This document shows, piece after piece, positions 22,169 to 33,581 of a stretch of DNA of 64,000 bases. How positions within the stretch are numbered: the first letter of the stretch is position 1; each line of letters opens with the position of its first letter. Source of the DNA: Benincasa hispida. Taxonomy: Eukaryota; Streptophyta; Magnoliopsida; Cucurbitales; Cucurbitaceae. The notes under the pieces are model-generated. The model was not told the DNA's origin, ran no database searches, and saw only the letters and a program-made list of their open reading frames with translations. Location: NCBI RefSeq assembly GCF_009727055.1, contig NC_052357.1, positions 20,780,908 to 20,844,907 on the forward strand, in the 5' to 3' direction. A program made the position numbers and the translations under genes.

Positions 22169-22467
22169 CACCCCCAAATTTAGATATATGTTTGTCCTCA
22201 AGCATATCCTCTACTAAGGTAATTCAGCTCAAGTCCTATCCTAACTTTGCGTCGATCGGCTACTCCGAATGCTCTACCTCTACATAATTTATCAAAATCA
22301 TTAATTCCTTCTATCCTTTGAACATTTTTTCAGCATGCTCTACTTTATTCTTACCTAAGACAAACCTTTGCTCAAAGTCTTCTTCTTGTTTTGAAAAGAA
22401 TGTTTTTCCTGTTGTTGTAAAAACAACACAGCACGCCTTTTATGCGGTAGCCTGGTTTGCATCTTAC
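22169..22467 (-). mobile_element. Athila-like fragment I, 3' interior with PPT and hairpin
   Basis: The minus strand reads hairpin ATATGCTTG-AGGA-CAAACATAT (22186-22207) and then AAATTTGGGGGTG (22169-22182), directly against LTR start TGATAAC. This is the usual 3' end of an Athila-like element. Beyond about 22210 only 250 bases of non-coding interior remain before the truncated right LTR of element C. Confidence 0.6.
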
Positions 22468-23887
22468 TAATGGGTGAAAGTGATCAGATCGCTAACTCAA
22501 CAAAACTACCACTTTAGGGATTCGTATGATTGAGGAGTTGGGAACACAGCTATACAAAATGGAATTCACTCCTTTCCTGAAGCAGGGATAAGTAGATAAA
22601 TTGCTCCCTTAAGAACTGATTCCGGATCTTCAACAATGTGGCGCCACACCCTCTCCTGGCCCGAGAGGGGTTTAGTCATAGTGGGACTATGATCTATTGT
22701 TCATTAAAGGGATCAGTGGTACTTAAGAAGTTAGATGTAACTACAGAAGAAAAACGGTAATTTGGCCCAACTGTACTTACGATCAATTTATGAAGGGTCA
22801 TCGGACTGTTGATTGGTTATATTAAATGGACAGAGAAATATATCTATAGTGCGAAGAGTGCAGCTATCGGTCTTTAGTGGAGTTCCTGACAGTTAACGAA
22901 TGGTGGAGAATGTAATTAAAGAGTTTAATTAATTATTCACGTACCATTAGAGCTTCAAGCTACAGATCCATAAGGTTCCTTTGGTAGCTCAAAAGGATTT
23001 AGTTGAAAATCAGTTTTTAGGTTAATTTGAATTGTTCAAATTAATAAGAGGGAATTTAGTTATATACGATAAATTGTCATAATCTATTTGATACATTGTT
23101 CTTTGATTGGAGGAAATAAATATTTGAATGAGATTCAAATAGTTATTAAAATTTAATATAAATATAATTTATATTAAATGCCATAAAAATAGAAAAAAAA
23201 TGACTATAGTTTATATTGTATATGATACAATATTAAAACTATAGATTATGTGTTATATTTGATATAACATATAGTTTAATATAAATAAGATGTGATAAGT
23301 TGGTTATCATATTTATTTATATTAAATTTTTTATTTTGGATTATTAATTCCTAATTCTCTCCAACCATCTTAGTGGGTAGTTAATTAATTTTGTGGCATT
23401 TTGGAATAAATGAAACATTGTTTTTCTTTTCTCCAATACGAAACAGACTCACATTGAAAACACTACAGGATTGAAGTTTACTATACGATAGAGAGCAAAA
23501 AAGTTTCGTGTTCTTCTTCAATCTTCTTCCTCTCCAAAACTCAAACTCCCCTCCTTACCAAAAATAGTCAAAGCCCACAACTCCTAGACTCTCACCCTGA
23601 GTATACCGAAGGCTCTTAGTGTGTGTCTGTTGTTTTGGTTCGTGATGTTCTTGAAGAAAGTCTTCAAGGTTGCTGTGTGTTTGAGTTCCTGATAGATCGA
23701 GGGATATACACGAAGAAACGTTCTTCAAATATATAATCTCTTAAACTCTATTTCTTAATAAAAAGCATGTTGTAATTTATTTAAGAATGCATATCTTGTA
23801 TGTTTGTTGTAAATTTGTTTTTTCAATCAAAATGAAATTTGGACGATCTGCTTCCGCTAAAGGATCTCTTTCAAATGATTTCCTTCA
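22468..23887 (+). repeat. right LTR of element C, 5' truncated
   Basis: Aligns with 17621-19036 of the left LTR and ends AAATGATTTCCTTCA before the duplication GTATT. About 545 bases at its 5' end and the purine tract are missing, replaced by fragment I. Confidence 0.8.
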
Positions 23888-23892
23888 GTATT

Positions 23893-24430
23893 AATAGTAG
23901 AAGAAGTAGTAATAGATGTGATTGACTCATACTTGGACATGAAGATGAATAATGATTTACAATTGACAAACTATACTCATTAAACAATTTTCTCAAAACA
24001 TTCTCCATGTTATTTCTGACTTCTTTTGCTGGATCCATATCAAACAACTGATTCAGATAGTACATAAGAGATTTCATCTTATAACGTGGATACAAAATGA
24101 AAGCAACAAAAAAAGGAAATTTGTTTTCTTGTTTTCCCCCAATACTTATCATACTTCTCCTACATTTTCATTGTCATTTCACGCAAAAAAAAATTTTCAG
24201 GACCAGTTACACTTGAATATTTTCTTATGCAATTCTGAATAATACTAATCTCATGAAAGACTATATTAGAAGTAACATAAAGAGATCCTGAAATAGTTAC
24301 TTCATTGGATACAAACAGGAATTTAGTAAATATTCTAACAATTTCCCAATTTTTGGTGAGTGATTAACCTACATGAGTATGCAACTTTTCTTTGTTATGG
24401 ATTTTTAAATGTTTAACCAATTTTATAACA
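23893..24430 (-). pseudogene. hAT transposase, central fragment
   Basis: Minus-strand frames give hAT transposase signatures in order: SGSLYVTSNIVFHEI (about 24290-24240), then YWG-like and PFFVAFILYPRYKMKSLMYYLNQLF, corresponding to the family's AVVLDPRYKLKY segment (24120-24040), then RKLFNEYS. At least two shifts are needed, including one near 23930. The fragment ends at the GTATT duplication where element C inserted, and the C-terminal domain resumes at 17071. The upstream border near 24430 is approximate. Confidence 0.75.
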
Positions 24431-25546
24431 GCTTACAAAATTTTAGACATGCTAAACATCCACAACATACATCAAAGGAATTCAATATTTAATATAACAA
24501 TTATATTAAATAAAAGAAACCCTAACATGCATACTATATATTATAACATTTTATAACATACTTTCAATGCATGTAACATGCTTCCTACGGTGGGATTTTA
24601 AATCTACTTGACATACTGTATGCTCATACAAGATTTATTTAATTATAACATAAATCAAATGCATAAATAATTAAACACAAACTTATATGGTTTTAGTTTT
24701 GGCATAAACAAGCAAACAAAAGCCTAATTATTATAAAATAACCAGTAACAGCTTCAAAACCACTTCGGACCGCTCGAACCGCTCCAAACCAAACCCAAAC
24801 AACTTGAAACGGACCAGAAAAGTCTGAATCAGACTAGCCAAAAAAATTTTTGAGGCTGAACCAAACAGGACCTCAAGAAAACCGGTCAAACCGGCTGCTC
24901 TCGCTCCATGCTCGAAATCTCGCTGAAGCTCATCGTGTAGTGCTGACGACTATCGTCTAGCGCGATCGCCTAGTGTCTGCCTAATCGTGTAGCGCCATCG
25001 CCTTGCGTCTTTCAACTATTGTGTAGCACCATCGTATAACGCCTCTTCATATCGTTCAGCGCCGGCACAAAGCTACGTGATCGTGTAATGCTATCGTATA
25101 GCACCACTTCACATCGTTCAACGCCCACATAAAGCTACACGATCGTGTAGTGCTATCGTATAGTGCCTTTTCACATCATTCAACATCCGCACAAAGCTAC
25201 ATGATTGTGTAGTGCTATCGTCTAGCACCTGCAACTACACGATCGTCTAGCGCATAACACTTCAACGCCCAGATTTGAGCAGAGGCTAAAGAACTAGAAT
25301 CTGCAGCTCGACTTTCTTCACTTGTTTCTTCGATTACATCTTAATTTCAACTCTAATGACTCCAAATAAATTACAGACTCTTGAGAACACATATAAACTC
25401 ATCAATCAAGAGTCAATTACAAATTTAATCAAGAAATCAACGAGAAGTTAAATGCCAAAACTCAAAAAACCATATCAGTGCACCATTTTCATATATCTTA
25501 TGAAAAACACACACCAAAATTAAACCAAATTGAATGCTTAAATGAT
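24431..25546 (-). repeat. leader of element D with ACGATCG-type motif array
   Basis: Between about 24920 and 25255 it carries many copies of GATCGTGTAG / ATCGTATAGC / CATCGTCTAGC-type words, the same sort of array as in elements C, J and L but on the opposite strand. The rest is AT-rich or shows CCGCTCGAACCG-like repeats (24770-24800). No coding frame recognised. Confidence 0.5.
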
Positions 25547-25558
25547 GCTCTGATACTA
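25547..25558 (-). other. primer-binding site of element D
   Basis: The minus strand reads TAGTATCAGAGC three bases (ATT in total spacing) after the LTR end TCCAACA. It matches the initiator tRNA-Met site TGGTATCAGAGC with one change. Confidence 0.7.
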
Positions 25559-25560
25559 AT

Positions 25561-27415
25561 TGTTGGAGTATATCAGCAAGCAGCGGAAACAACAAGGATC
25601 AATAAGCACTCTAATTCATTAATTTTGCCAGTAACTAAAGCATGCTCATACTATAACAAGAGGGTTTCAAGTCATATCTTTGTAGAACTTCTTGAAATCT
25701 TGATTCTCAACTGCAAACTTCTCCAAATCTCGCTGTAGACCACCTCAAGATCTTCCCCACTATTCTTTTGGAACTTTAGATTGAGTTGTGGGACTCAAAA
25801 TAAGCTTGAATGAAGGGAACTTGGAGAAGAACTCACTGCTAAAACCCACTTGAAGAACAACTTCTTCAACACGAAATTTTCAGCAAAAACTCTATAGATG
25901 CATGCCTCAATTCCACTCACATCTTCTCAATATATTGTAGGCTATCATGCAAAGAAGATGGCTGCATGAGATGCAGCTCATGCTTGGAGTTATTGAAGCC
26001 AACCTTAGGTGGGTTTTGTGTGGGCTAGTTGAAGGTGTTATTGGGAAAAACCATAATTCCAATTTTGTTTTTTTTTTTCAAATTTTTTCAATTTTTATCA
26101 AATGATTTCAAAAAATGAAAATATTATCAATTTTGCAAAATTAATTTCATAAATTAATTTTTTAATAAAATTAATAGATAGTTATTTAAACAATTTAATT
26201 AATTCTAATTAATTTAGTATAAAATTTTAAATTAATTTTACACAAATCCACCTTCATATATTTAAATCATATTTAAATATTAATTCTCCTATTCTGTTTA
26301 ATTCTTAAAATTAAATGTGTAATTATATCTCATATAATTACTAATTTCTTTAATTCTAGTTTGAATATTTCAAATTAACTTATCACGCTACTCTAAAGTT
26401 AAGCCATTTACGAGCTAGTAGGGGGACCTCGCGGACCTACAGATCATGGGCTCCAACAATCTGAGATTAATTGGCTAAACTCATTACACCGAATTAACCC
26501 CCATTCGTTAATTAATGAGTCACTCCACTAAAGCCCATAGTTGCACTCCCCTCACTATAGATATATTACGTTCACATGATTTAACCATAATTAGTAAGTC
26601 GACCCTTCAAAGATTTTTCTAATAACGGTTGGGTCAAATGTCTGTTTTACCCCCGAGATTACGTCTTTTTCCTTAAGTTCCTACTGATCATCTAATGAAC
26701 AACTGGTTTGTGATCCAGTCACTAAACCAAATCTCTCTCAATTTAGTGAGGGTGTGACTCCTTATTCAAGACCTGGATTCAGTACTTGAGAGAACAACCT
26801 TTCTCCTATCCCTAAATCGGGTAAGCGTGAATTTCGTCTTGCACCCTATGTCTCCAGTTATCTATATGGTCTTACCCCTGAAATGGGAGGCTTATTGAGC
26901 CGGCGCTGTTGAGCCAACCCTCACTTATGCAAATCTAAGGATAATCCCGAATAAACAGGAGTTCATAGTTAGCTCAGGATTAAGGTCAAGTTACCTAGGT
27001 CATTGCTTTGAAATAGTCAGTCTTAAACAGTAAAAAGCATTATAAAGTAAGAGTGACTTATTTCTTGGTCTGATCTTATGCAAACTCATTTCACAGGACC
27101 CCGCCTTCCTCCCCCCCCCCCCCCCCTTCATGTCAAATACGTGAACGAATCTGGATCACTTCATTTGTAGTAACTTTACAACAACTTATAACAGCTACAG
27201 AGTAAGCCGCATCCAATAGTGTTACCAGAATAAGGTACTGATCCATCTTTACGTCTCTACATAAAGTTCAAGTATTCATATAATAGCCATGGATCTTAGT
27301 TTATTGGATTTCGACTTTTATGTATGCAATTTATAAAATCAATAATAAGTTTATTGACTATAAAAAATATTTTATCTTTTTACAAACTACAAGTTTTAGG
27401 ACATAAGAACCAACA
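25561..27415 (-). repeat. 5' LTR of element D (1855 bp)
   Basis: On the minus strand it starts TGTTGGTTCTTATGTCC and ends GATATACTCCAACA. It carries a run of 16 C at 27111-27126 (plus strand), unusual in this AT-rich DNA. It aligns over nearly its whole length with LTR A. Confidence 0.8.
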
Positions 27416-27942
27416 ATAAACACTTTGAACACCCAAATTGGATAGTACCAATCGAAGACTTCTATATTCTTCTTTGAGGTAAGAATTCACAGGAATTGAG
27501 GGCTCTGTGATTTATTTGGGAGAGGGAGAGAAATATTTTGAGAGGATAAACTTTTTCTAGAGAAAACGATTTTGGGATCAATCTCTGTCACTTTTTCTGT
27601 GTGAGAAGTAAAGGGAAGAGGAAGACTAATCTCCACCAACCAACCTCCACTTGCACATTTGTTGAATGAGAGAAATAAGGGGAATGCATAACTCCCTTTT
27701 TTAATTGAAATTCAAAATTTAAATTAAAACCAAATTTAATTTAATTTAATAATAAATAATTATATAATAACCACCTTATTATATAATACATATATCATAC
27801 TATATGTTATATCTAATATAACATATAACCTATAGTTTATATTATAACAAATATAATACAACCTACAATTTGTAATTCTCTCATTAAACCTATCGTATCT
27901 AATATAAATCAAATTTATCTTAAATTTAACCTATAGTTTTTA

Positions 27943-28207
27943 GGGCAATTGCAAATGGTAGTATTTTTAGAAATAATAACCAAGTATATAATATCATTTA
28001 AAAAAATTGCAAATATCGCCAAGTCTATCAGCGATAGACTTCTATCGTCGATAGACTCTTACCAGTGATATAGTCTATCACTAATAGACTCCTACCATTA
28101 ATATGATCTATCACTGATAGACTATTTAAATTTGGCCATATTTGTAATTTTTTTACATTATGTTATATCTGCTAATACTTTGGATCTAATGTTATGCAAT
28201 TGTCTCT
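27943..28207. mobile_element. MITE with TATCAGTGATAG repeats, copy 2 (265 bp)
   Basis: Flanked by 8-bp duplications AGTTTTTA (27935-27942 and 28208-28215). Termini GGGCAATTGCA and TGCAATTGTCTCT are offset inverted repeats. The interior is built from palindromic words such as CTATCACTGATAGACT. An 8-bp duplication points to the hAT superfamily. Confidence 0.7.
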
Positions 28208-29089
28208 AGTTTTTATATGAATCCAATCCATATATTTAGTATTTGAATCATATTCAAATAGTTATTCCTCTCAAAATAAACTTTATATATTATAATGCAT
28301 CAAATACATTATATTATATTACTTATTACTAATTAATTATTTCATATATAATTGATTCTCTCAATTAATTTGAACAATTCAAATTAACCAAAATCAATTT
28401 GATTCTCAATAATCCCAATTGAGCTACTGATGGGACCTTATGAACTTATAGATTGAAGCTCCAATGGTACTTGGATAATTAATTGAACTCTTTAATTAAA
28501 TTATCCAACTTCCATTAACTACCAGTCACTCCACTAAAGATCAACAGCTGCACTCTTCATACTACAGATATATTTCTATGTCCATTGGATAAAACCAATC
28601 AACAGTGCATTGACCCTTCACAAATTGCTCGTAAGTACAGCTGGGTCAAAGTTACCATTTTGTCCCTATAGTTACATCTAACTCCTTAAGTATCACTGAT
28701 CCCTCTAATGAATAATGTCATAGTCCAATTATGACCAAACCTCTATCGGGCCAAGAAAGGGTGTGGTGCCACATTATTTAAGCCCTGACATTAGCCCTTA
28801 GGGGAACAATTTCTTTGCTTTCTCCAATTATAGAAAATGAGTGAATTCATTCTTGTGTAGCTACGTTTCCAGCTCCCCAAAATGGCAGGTATATTGAGTC
28901 AACGACAGTCCACTTTTACCCATGCAGATCAAAGGACCACCTTTAAAGTCAGGAGTTCACAACTCACTCAAGATTTAGATCAAGTCACTTATGGTCATCC
29001 TGATGAAATGTAAGTCTCTTCAATCAACGGTGTTATATAGCAAGACTAGTCATTTAGTGATCCAGTCTTATACAAACTCTTTGTATAGA

Positions 29090-30640
29090 TGATAACTCTC
29101 AAAATAAGCTATAATTCTAGCTTAACTTGAGCTTGTTAGTTTATTTTTAATGTTAATTATTCTATTTTGTAGGTATTGAGTAACCAAGAGGTAGAAACGA
29201 GCGTTTGAAGCCAAACAAGATTAATTTGAAGTAATTTGGAGTTAATTTGAGCATTCGAGCTTCAACGGAGTGAAAATGACCAACTTGCCTCTATTAACAG
29301 CGTCGCAATGCTGGAACAAGCCTAAGCCCAACGCTAATGCAACGCTGAAAGGCAGTAGGCTAAGAAGCAAGGCAGTGTTGCAGTGCTATGGACATTTGAC
29401 GGAGACACCAATCATCGCGTGTGAACCTTTGTGTATGCCAGCGTCAGGGTCGGCGTTGTGCCTCTACCCCAACGCTCGAGAGCTAGTCGTGTATCAACGT
29501 CGCAATGTTGTCTTCAGCGTTTTGACGCTACGAATATTTCTATAAATACTCTCTTTGTTTTAGGTCAAATTTTTATGCTGAAATTTATGGAGGCCGAGGA
29601 GAGAGGCCTAGTTTTCTTCCTTCCTCTTTACATTTTCAGTATCATAAGGTTAGATTTATGTTTTATTTTGGATTGTAAGCATGGATTGGGTTGTATCTCA
29701 TGGATTTGTCTATGGATTTCTTAGGTAAATTCTATCTAGTTTCTTGGATAAAGTATTCTATGTTAATTTCTTGAGTTTTCTGCTTCTAATTAATGATTTC
29801 ATACTGACTTATGCTTTCTTTTTTAATCTTCTTTAACTTCTAAAAGCATGGTTGTGTGGATGACTTTTCACTCATGAGCATGTTAGGCTATGATTCTTAG
29901 TTTTTCACAATCTTGCATGAATATCTTGTTAAATTTATTTTTGCATAAGAATGTCTAGCTAAGTCTCCTAAGTAGCAATAGTTAATTAGGCATTTAATGG
30001 CTATCCCTAAAATGTGCTAATTGCTAGGTTCAAAGATAAAATTGGTTAACTGAATATGGTTTTCTTGACAATTAATCAACACAATTGAATCCTAAATCAT
30101 AATGCATGTGTTTTTGGTTCTATATGGCCGCTATCGAACCCAATAGAATTTAGAAGCATGTAGATTAGTTAGGGTATGGCCTTTTCGACCTTAATTAATA
30201 ATTAAGGCACTTTCTTGGTTCGATTCTTACTAGTTATCCACCACTATGGAGGTAGTTAGATCGAATCGAGCGAGTAGATGTGCATGCATAATTTGATTAC
30301 ATAATTAATTGGCAAAAACGATGATAGAAATTGCATTGAATGTCTATCTTAATCTGAGAACTAGTAAACTAATCCATGTTTACATTTATCCCTTGCAATT
30401 TAATTTCTCGTATGTTTTTTTCCATTTTATCAAACAAACCAATACCCCATTTTTAATGCTGTCCATAGTCAAATTTAGCTAAGGAGAGATTTAATTTTTG
30501 GCCTCTTTGTGATTCGACCCCGTACTTACCACTTTTACTACGTTTTTTTAGTGATAGGAGTAGTTCGGTGTATTTATAAATTTTCTTATGATTTGTGGCT
30601 CTTTTCAGGAATTAAACGGCACCGGAAAAAACTTCGAACG
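29090..30640. mobile_element. solo LTR, gypsy-like (1551 bp)
   Basis: Flanked by ATAGA on both sides (29085-29089 and 30641-30645). Begins TGATAACTCTCAAAATAAGC and ends CTTCGAACG. There is no internal region or purine tract. It interrupts LTR E cleanly: E sequence ends TTTGTATAGA and resumes with CGCCCCCGCTCACATG. The open frames at about 29270-29724 look accidental. The terminal dinucleotide is CG rather than CA, so the right edge may be off by a few bases. Confidence 0.65.
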
Positions 30641-31016
30641 ATAGAACGCCCCCGCTCACATGTCTCCACATGAATGATTAAGACTTGATCATTTGTAGCA
30701 CTTTACAATAGTTATAATATCTACAAAGCGGGTCATATTCGTAGTGTCACCGGGATAAGATATCTAGCCTTATCCATAGACACCTTATCCATCTACTATA
30801 GACCATTTAAGTTATCTCTTAAATATGATCCGTCTGTATGTCTCCACATATATGTTTAAGTTACAGAAGATAACCTTGGATCTTAGTTTATTGGTTTTGT
30901 GGGTTAATGCTACTAAATGTCAATAAAATACCTCTGATTTTATTAAATAAATAAATTATTTGTAATTACAATTACAAACTACAGGACTTATGAGATTTAG
31001 GGTATCAACCTCAACA

Positions 31017-31140
31017 ATCTCCCACTTGTCCTAAAGCTAGTGGAGTGTACATCATAAAAGTCAAACTAATATAAAAGTACACAAAAAAAAGAAACTAAGG
31101 CATACAATACGCGTCTACTACAAAATCTTCCACTTGCCGT
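31017..31140 (-). other. purine tract and 3' interior remnant of element E
   Basis: The minus strand ends CTTTAGGACAAGTGGGAGAT (31017-31036) immediately before LTR E. The remaining hundred bases resemble 56668-56760, the same position in element J, so they belong to E. Element F starts at 31141. Confidence 0.65.
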
Positions 31141-31675
31141 TGAAGGAACTGATGAAGGTTCGCATCGGAAGGGGATCATCCCAATTTTCAGTTTTCACAG
31201 ATACCAAGTTTTACAGAACAAAAATATGCATAACCAACAAATTTTACAGCATGCTAATTAAAAACAAAAGGAAAAATAGGGCTTAGAAACCCTTACCTTT
31301 GAAGAACTTTTCTTCAAAATCTCTCGAACCAAAATCATGAACAAAATTGAACCAATAAGGCACCACCAATTGGAGTCCTTTGTATTCTCTAGGATGAAAA
31401 TCTGAGGAGTTGTGGGCACTTGGAGTTTTGGTAAAGGAAACGTTTTAGAGATGAGAGGAGAGGAGAAATTTTGTGTGGAGAGATTTTCTAAACAACCAAC
31501 AACAAAACGTACACACTGTTCTCTATCAAATCTTCTCTATGTAAAAGATGAATAACTACTCACCCCAACACACACATTCTCTCAGAAAGAATTAAGGGGA
31601 GTGAAGTTATTTCCCTCTCATTAATTTAAAATAAAATAAAATTAAAAAACAATTTAATTGTAACGAAATCAATAT

Positions 31676-31693
31676 AATAATAATAATAATAAT

Positions 31694-31725
<32 letters not shown>
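31676..31725. repeat. (AAT)n-(AAC)n compound microsatellite
   Basis: Runs of AAT units pass directly into AAC units at the edge of the first 369-bp tandem unit. The second and third units begin with shorter AAT runs at about 32081 and 32447. Confidence 0.85.
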
Positions 31726-32800
31726 CTAATTTATTATACACAACTATATGTTATATCATATATAACATATAATCTATAGTTTCTATATTGTATCGAATAT
31801 AATATGCCCTATAGTTTTAATTCTCTCATCAATGACATTTAATATAAATCCTATTTATATTAAATTTAATTATATGAATCCAATTCATATAATTAATATT
31901 TGAATCATATTCAACTATTTATTTCCTCTCAAATAAACATCATACTATAATATATCAAATACATTATAGTAATTATATCATATATAATTAAATTAAATTA
32001 ATTATATGTGATATAATTAATTCTTTCGATTAATTTGAAAAATTCGAATTAATCCAAAATTGATTCTCATTAAATCCCATAATAATAATAATAACTAATT
32101 TATTATACACAACTATATGTTATATCATATATAACATACAATCTATAGTTTCTATATTGTATCAAATACAATATTCCTGATAGTTTTAGTTCTCTCATCA
32201 ATGATATTTAATATAAATCCTATTTATATTAAATTTAATTATATGAATCCAATTCTTATAATTAATATTTGGATCATATTCAAATATTTATTTCCTCTCA
32301 AATAAACATCATATTATAATGTATCAAATACATTATAGTAATTATATCATATATAATTAAATTAAATTAATTATATTACATATAATTAATTCCCTCGATT
32401 AATTTGAAAAATTCGAATTAATTCAAAATTTATTCTCATTAAATCCCATAATAATAATAATAACTAATTTATTATACACAACCATATGTTATATTATATA
32501 TAACATATAACCTATAGTTTCTATATTGTATCAAATACAATATTCCCTATAATTTTAATTCTCTCATCAATGACATTTAATATCTATTTATATTAAATTT
32601 AATTATATGAATCCAATTCATATAATTAATATTTGAATCATATTCAAATATTTATTTTCTCTCAAATAAACATCATATTATAATGTATCAAATACATTAT
32701 AGTAATTATATCATATATAATTATAATTAATTCCCTCAATTAATTTGAACAATTCGAATTAATCCAAAATTGATTCTCATTAAATCTCTGTTGAGCTATA
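31726..32800. repeat. 369-bp tandem triplication within LTR F
   Basis: The phrase CTAATTTATTATACACAAC occurs at 31726, 32095 and 32464, giving a period of 369 bases. Each unit contains the AT-rich U3-like stretch ending CAAAATTGATTCTCATTAAATC. Other LTRs of this group in the window carry only one such segment. Confidence 0.8.
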
Positions 32801-33576
32801 GAGGAGACCTCATGGACCTGTAGTTTGAAGCTTCAATAGTACTTGAATAATTAATTAAAATCTTATTCAACATCCATTAATTGTCGGGCACTCCACTAAA
32901 GACCGAAAAGTGCAATCTTCACACTACAAATGTATTTCATGTCTATTGGATATAACCAGTGAACAGTGCGATGACCCTTCACAAATTGCTCGTAAGTACA
33001 GCTGGACGAAATTACCATTTTGCCCCTGTAGTTACATCTAACTCTTTAAGTATCACTGATCCCTCTAATGAACAATAAATCATAGTCCAATTATGACTAA
33101 ACCTCTCTCAGGCCAAGAGAGAGTGTGGCACCTTCAAGCCCTGCAATCAGCTCTTAAGAGAGAAATTTATCTACTAACCCCGACATAGGGGAAAGAGTGA
33201 ATTTCATCTTGTGTAGCTGTGTTCTTAGCTCCCTAATCAAACAAATCTCCAAAATAGTAGGCTTATTGAGTCGGCAATCTAGCCACTCTTTCCCATAAAA
33301 ATCAAAGGACTGCCTTCATAGGCAGGAGTTCACAATTCACTCCGGATTTAAGTCATGTCACCTATGGTCATCCTGGTGAAATGTAAGTCTCTATTATGAA
33401 CGGTGTTATATAATGAGACTAGTCATTTCATGGTTCAGTCTTATACAAAACTCATTTTGTATAGAATATCCTCACTCACATGTCTCCATATGAATGATCA
33501 GGATCAGATCATTTGTAGCACTTTACAACAATTGTAACATCTACAAAGCAGGCGATATTCATAGTGTAACCAGGAT

Positions 33577-33581
33577 AAGGT
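33577..33581. repeat. target-site duplication of element G, left copy (AAGGT)
   Basis: AAGGT precedes TGATGCG at 33582 and recurs at 43777-43781 after TTATCA. It proves G is a single insertion into LTR F. Confidence 0.9.

Larger units (their letters stand above)
17077..23887 (+). mobile_element. copia-type element C inserted in hAT, interior replaced
   Basis: Left LTR (17077-19036), primer site, leader, then a MITE, an Athila-like LTR with its purine tract and 300 bp of that element's 3' interior, then a 5'-truncated right LTR (22468-23887). A 5-bp duplication GTATT flanks the whole unit. No gag or pol of its own remains. The intact duplication shows one insertion event, and the interior was rearranged later. 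Confidence 0.8.
24431..27415 (-). mobile_element. copia element D, 5' LTR and leader only
   Basis: On the minus strand: LTR 27415 to 25561, primer-binding site, then about 1.1 kb of leader running to hAT sequence near 24430. No gag or pol. The LTR is the same family as LTR A at 1359-3282. Confidence 0.7.
27416..31016 (-). repeat. 3' LTR of copia element E, interrupted by a MITE and a solo LTR
   Basis: The minus strand starts TGTTGAGGTTGATACCC at 31016, right after a purine tract. LTR sequence runs to 30641, resumes from 29089, and is cut at about 27416 by element D. It lacks roughly its last 200 bases compared with its relative F. Insertions: solo LTR 29090-30640 and MITE 27943-28207, each flanked by target duplications. 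Confidence 0.7.
31141..33581 (-). repeat. 3' LTR of element F, distal part
   Basis: Ends (minus strand) CATCAGTTCCTTCA at 31141. Contains a triplicated AT-rich block (31726-32800) and a trinucleotide microsatellite. It is interrupted at 33581 by element G, with duplication AAGGT. Confidence 0.75.

Noticed and set aside
29270..29724. Two overlapping plus-strand frames of 91 and 97 codons
   Set aside because: Inside a solo LTR with clear target duplications; no family match and low complexity.
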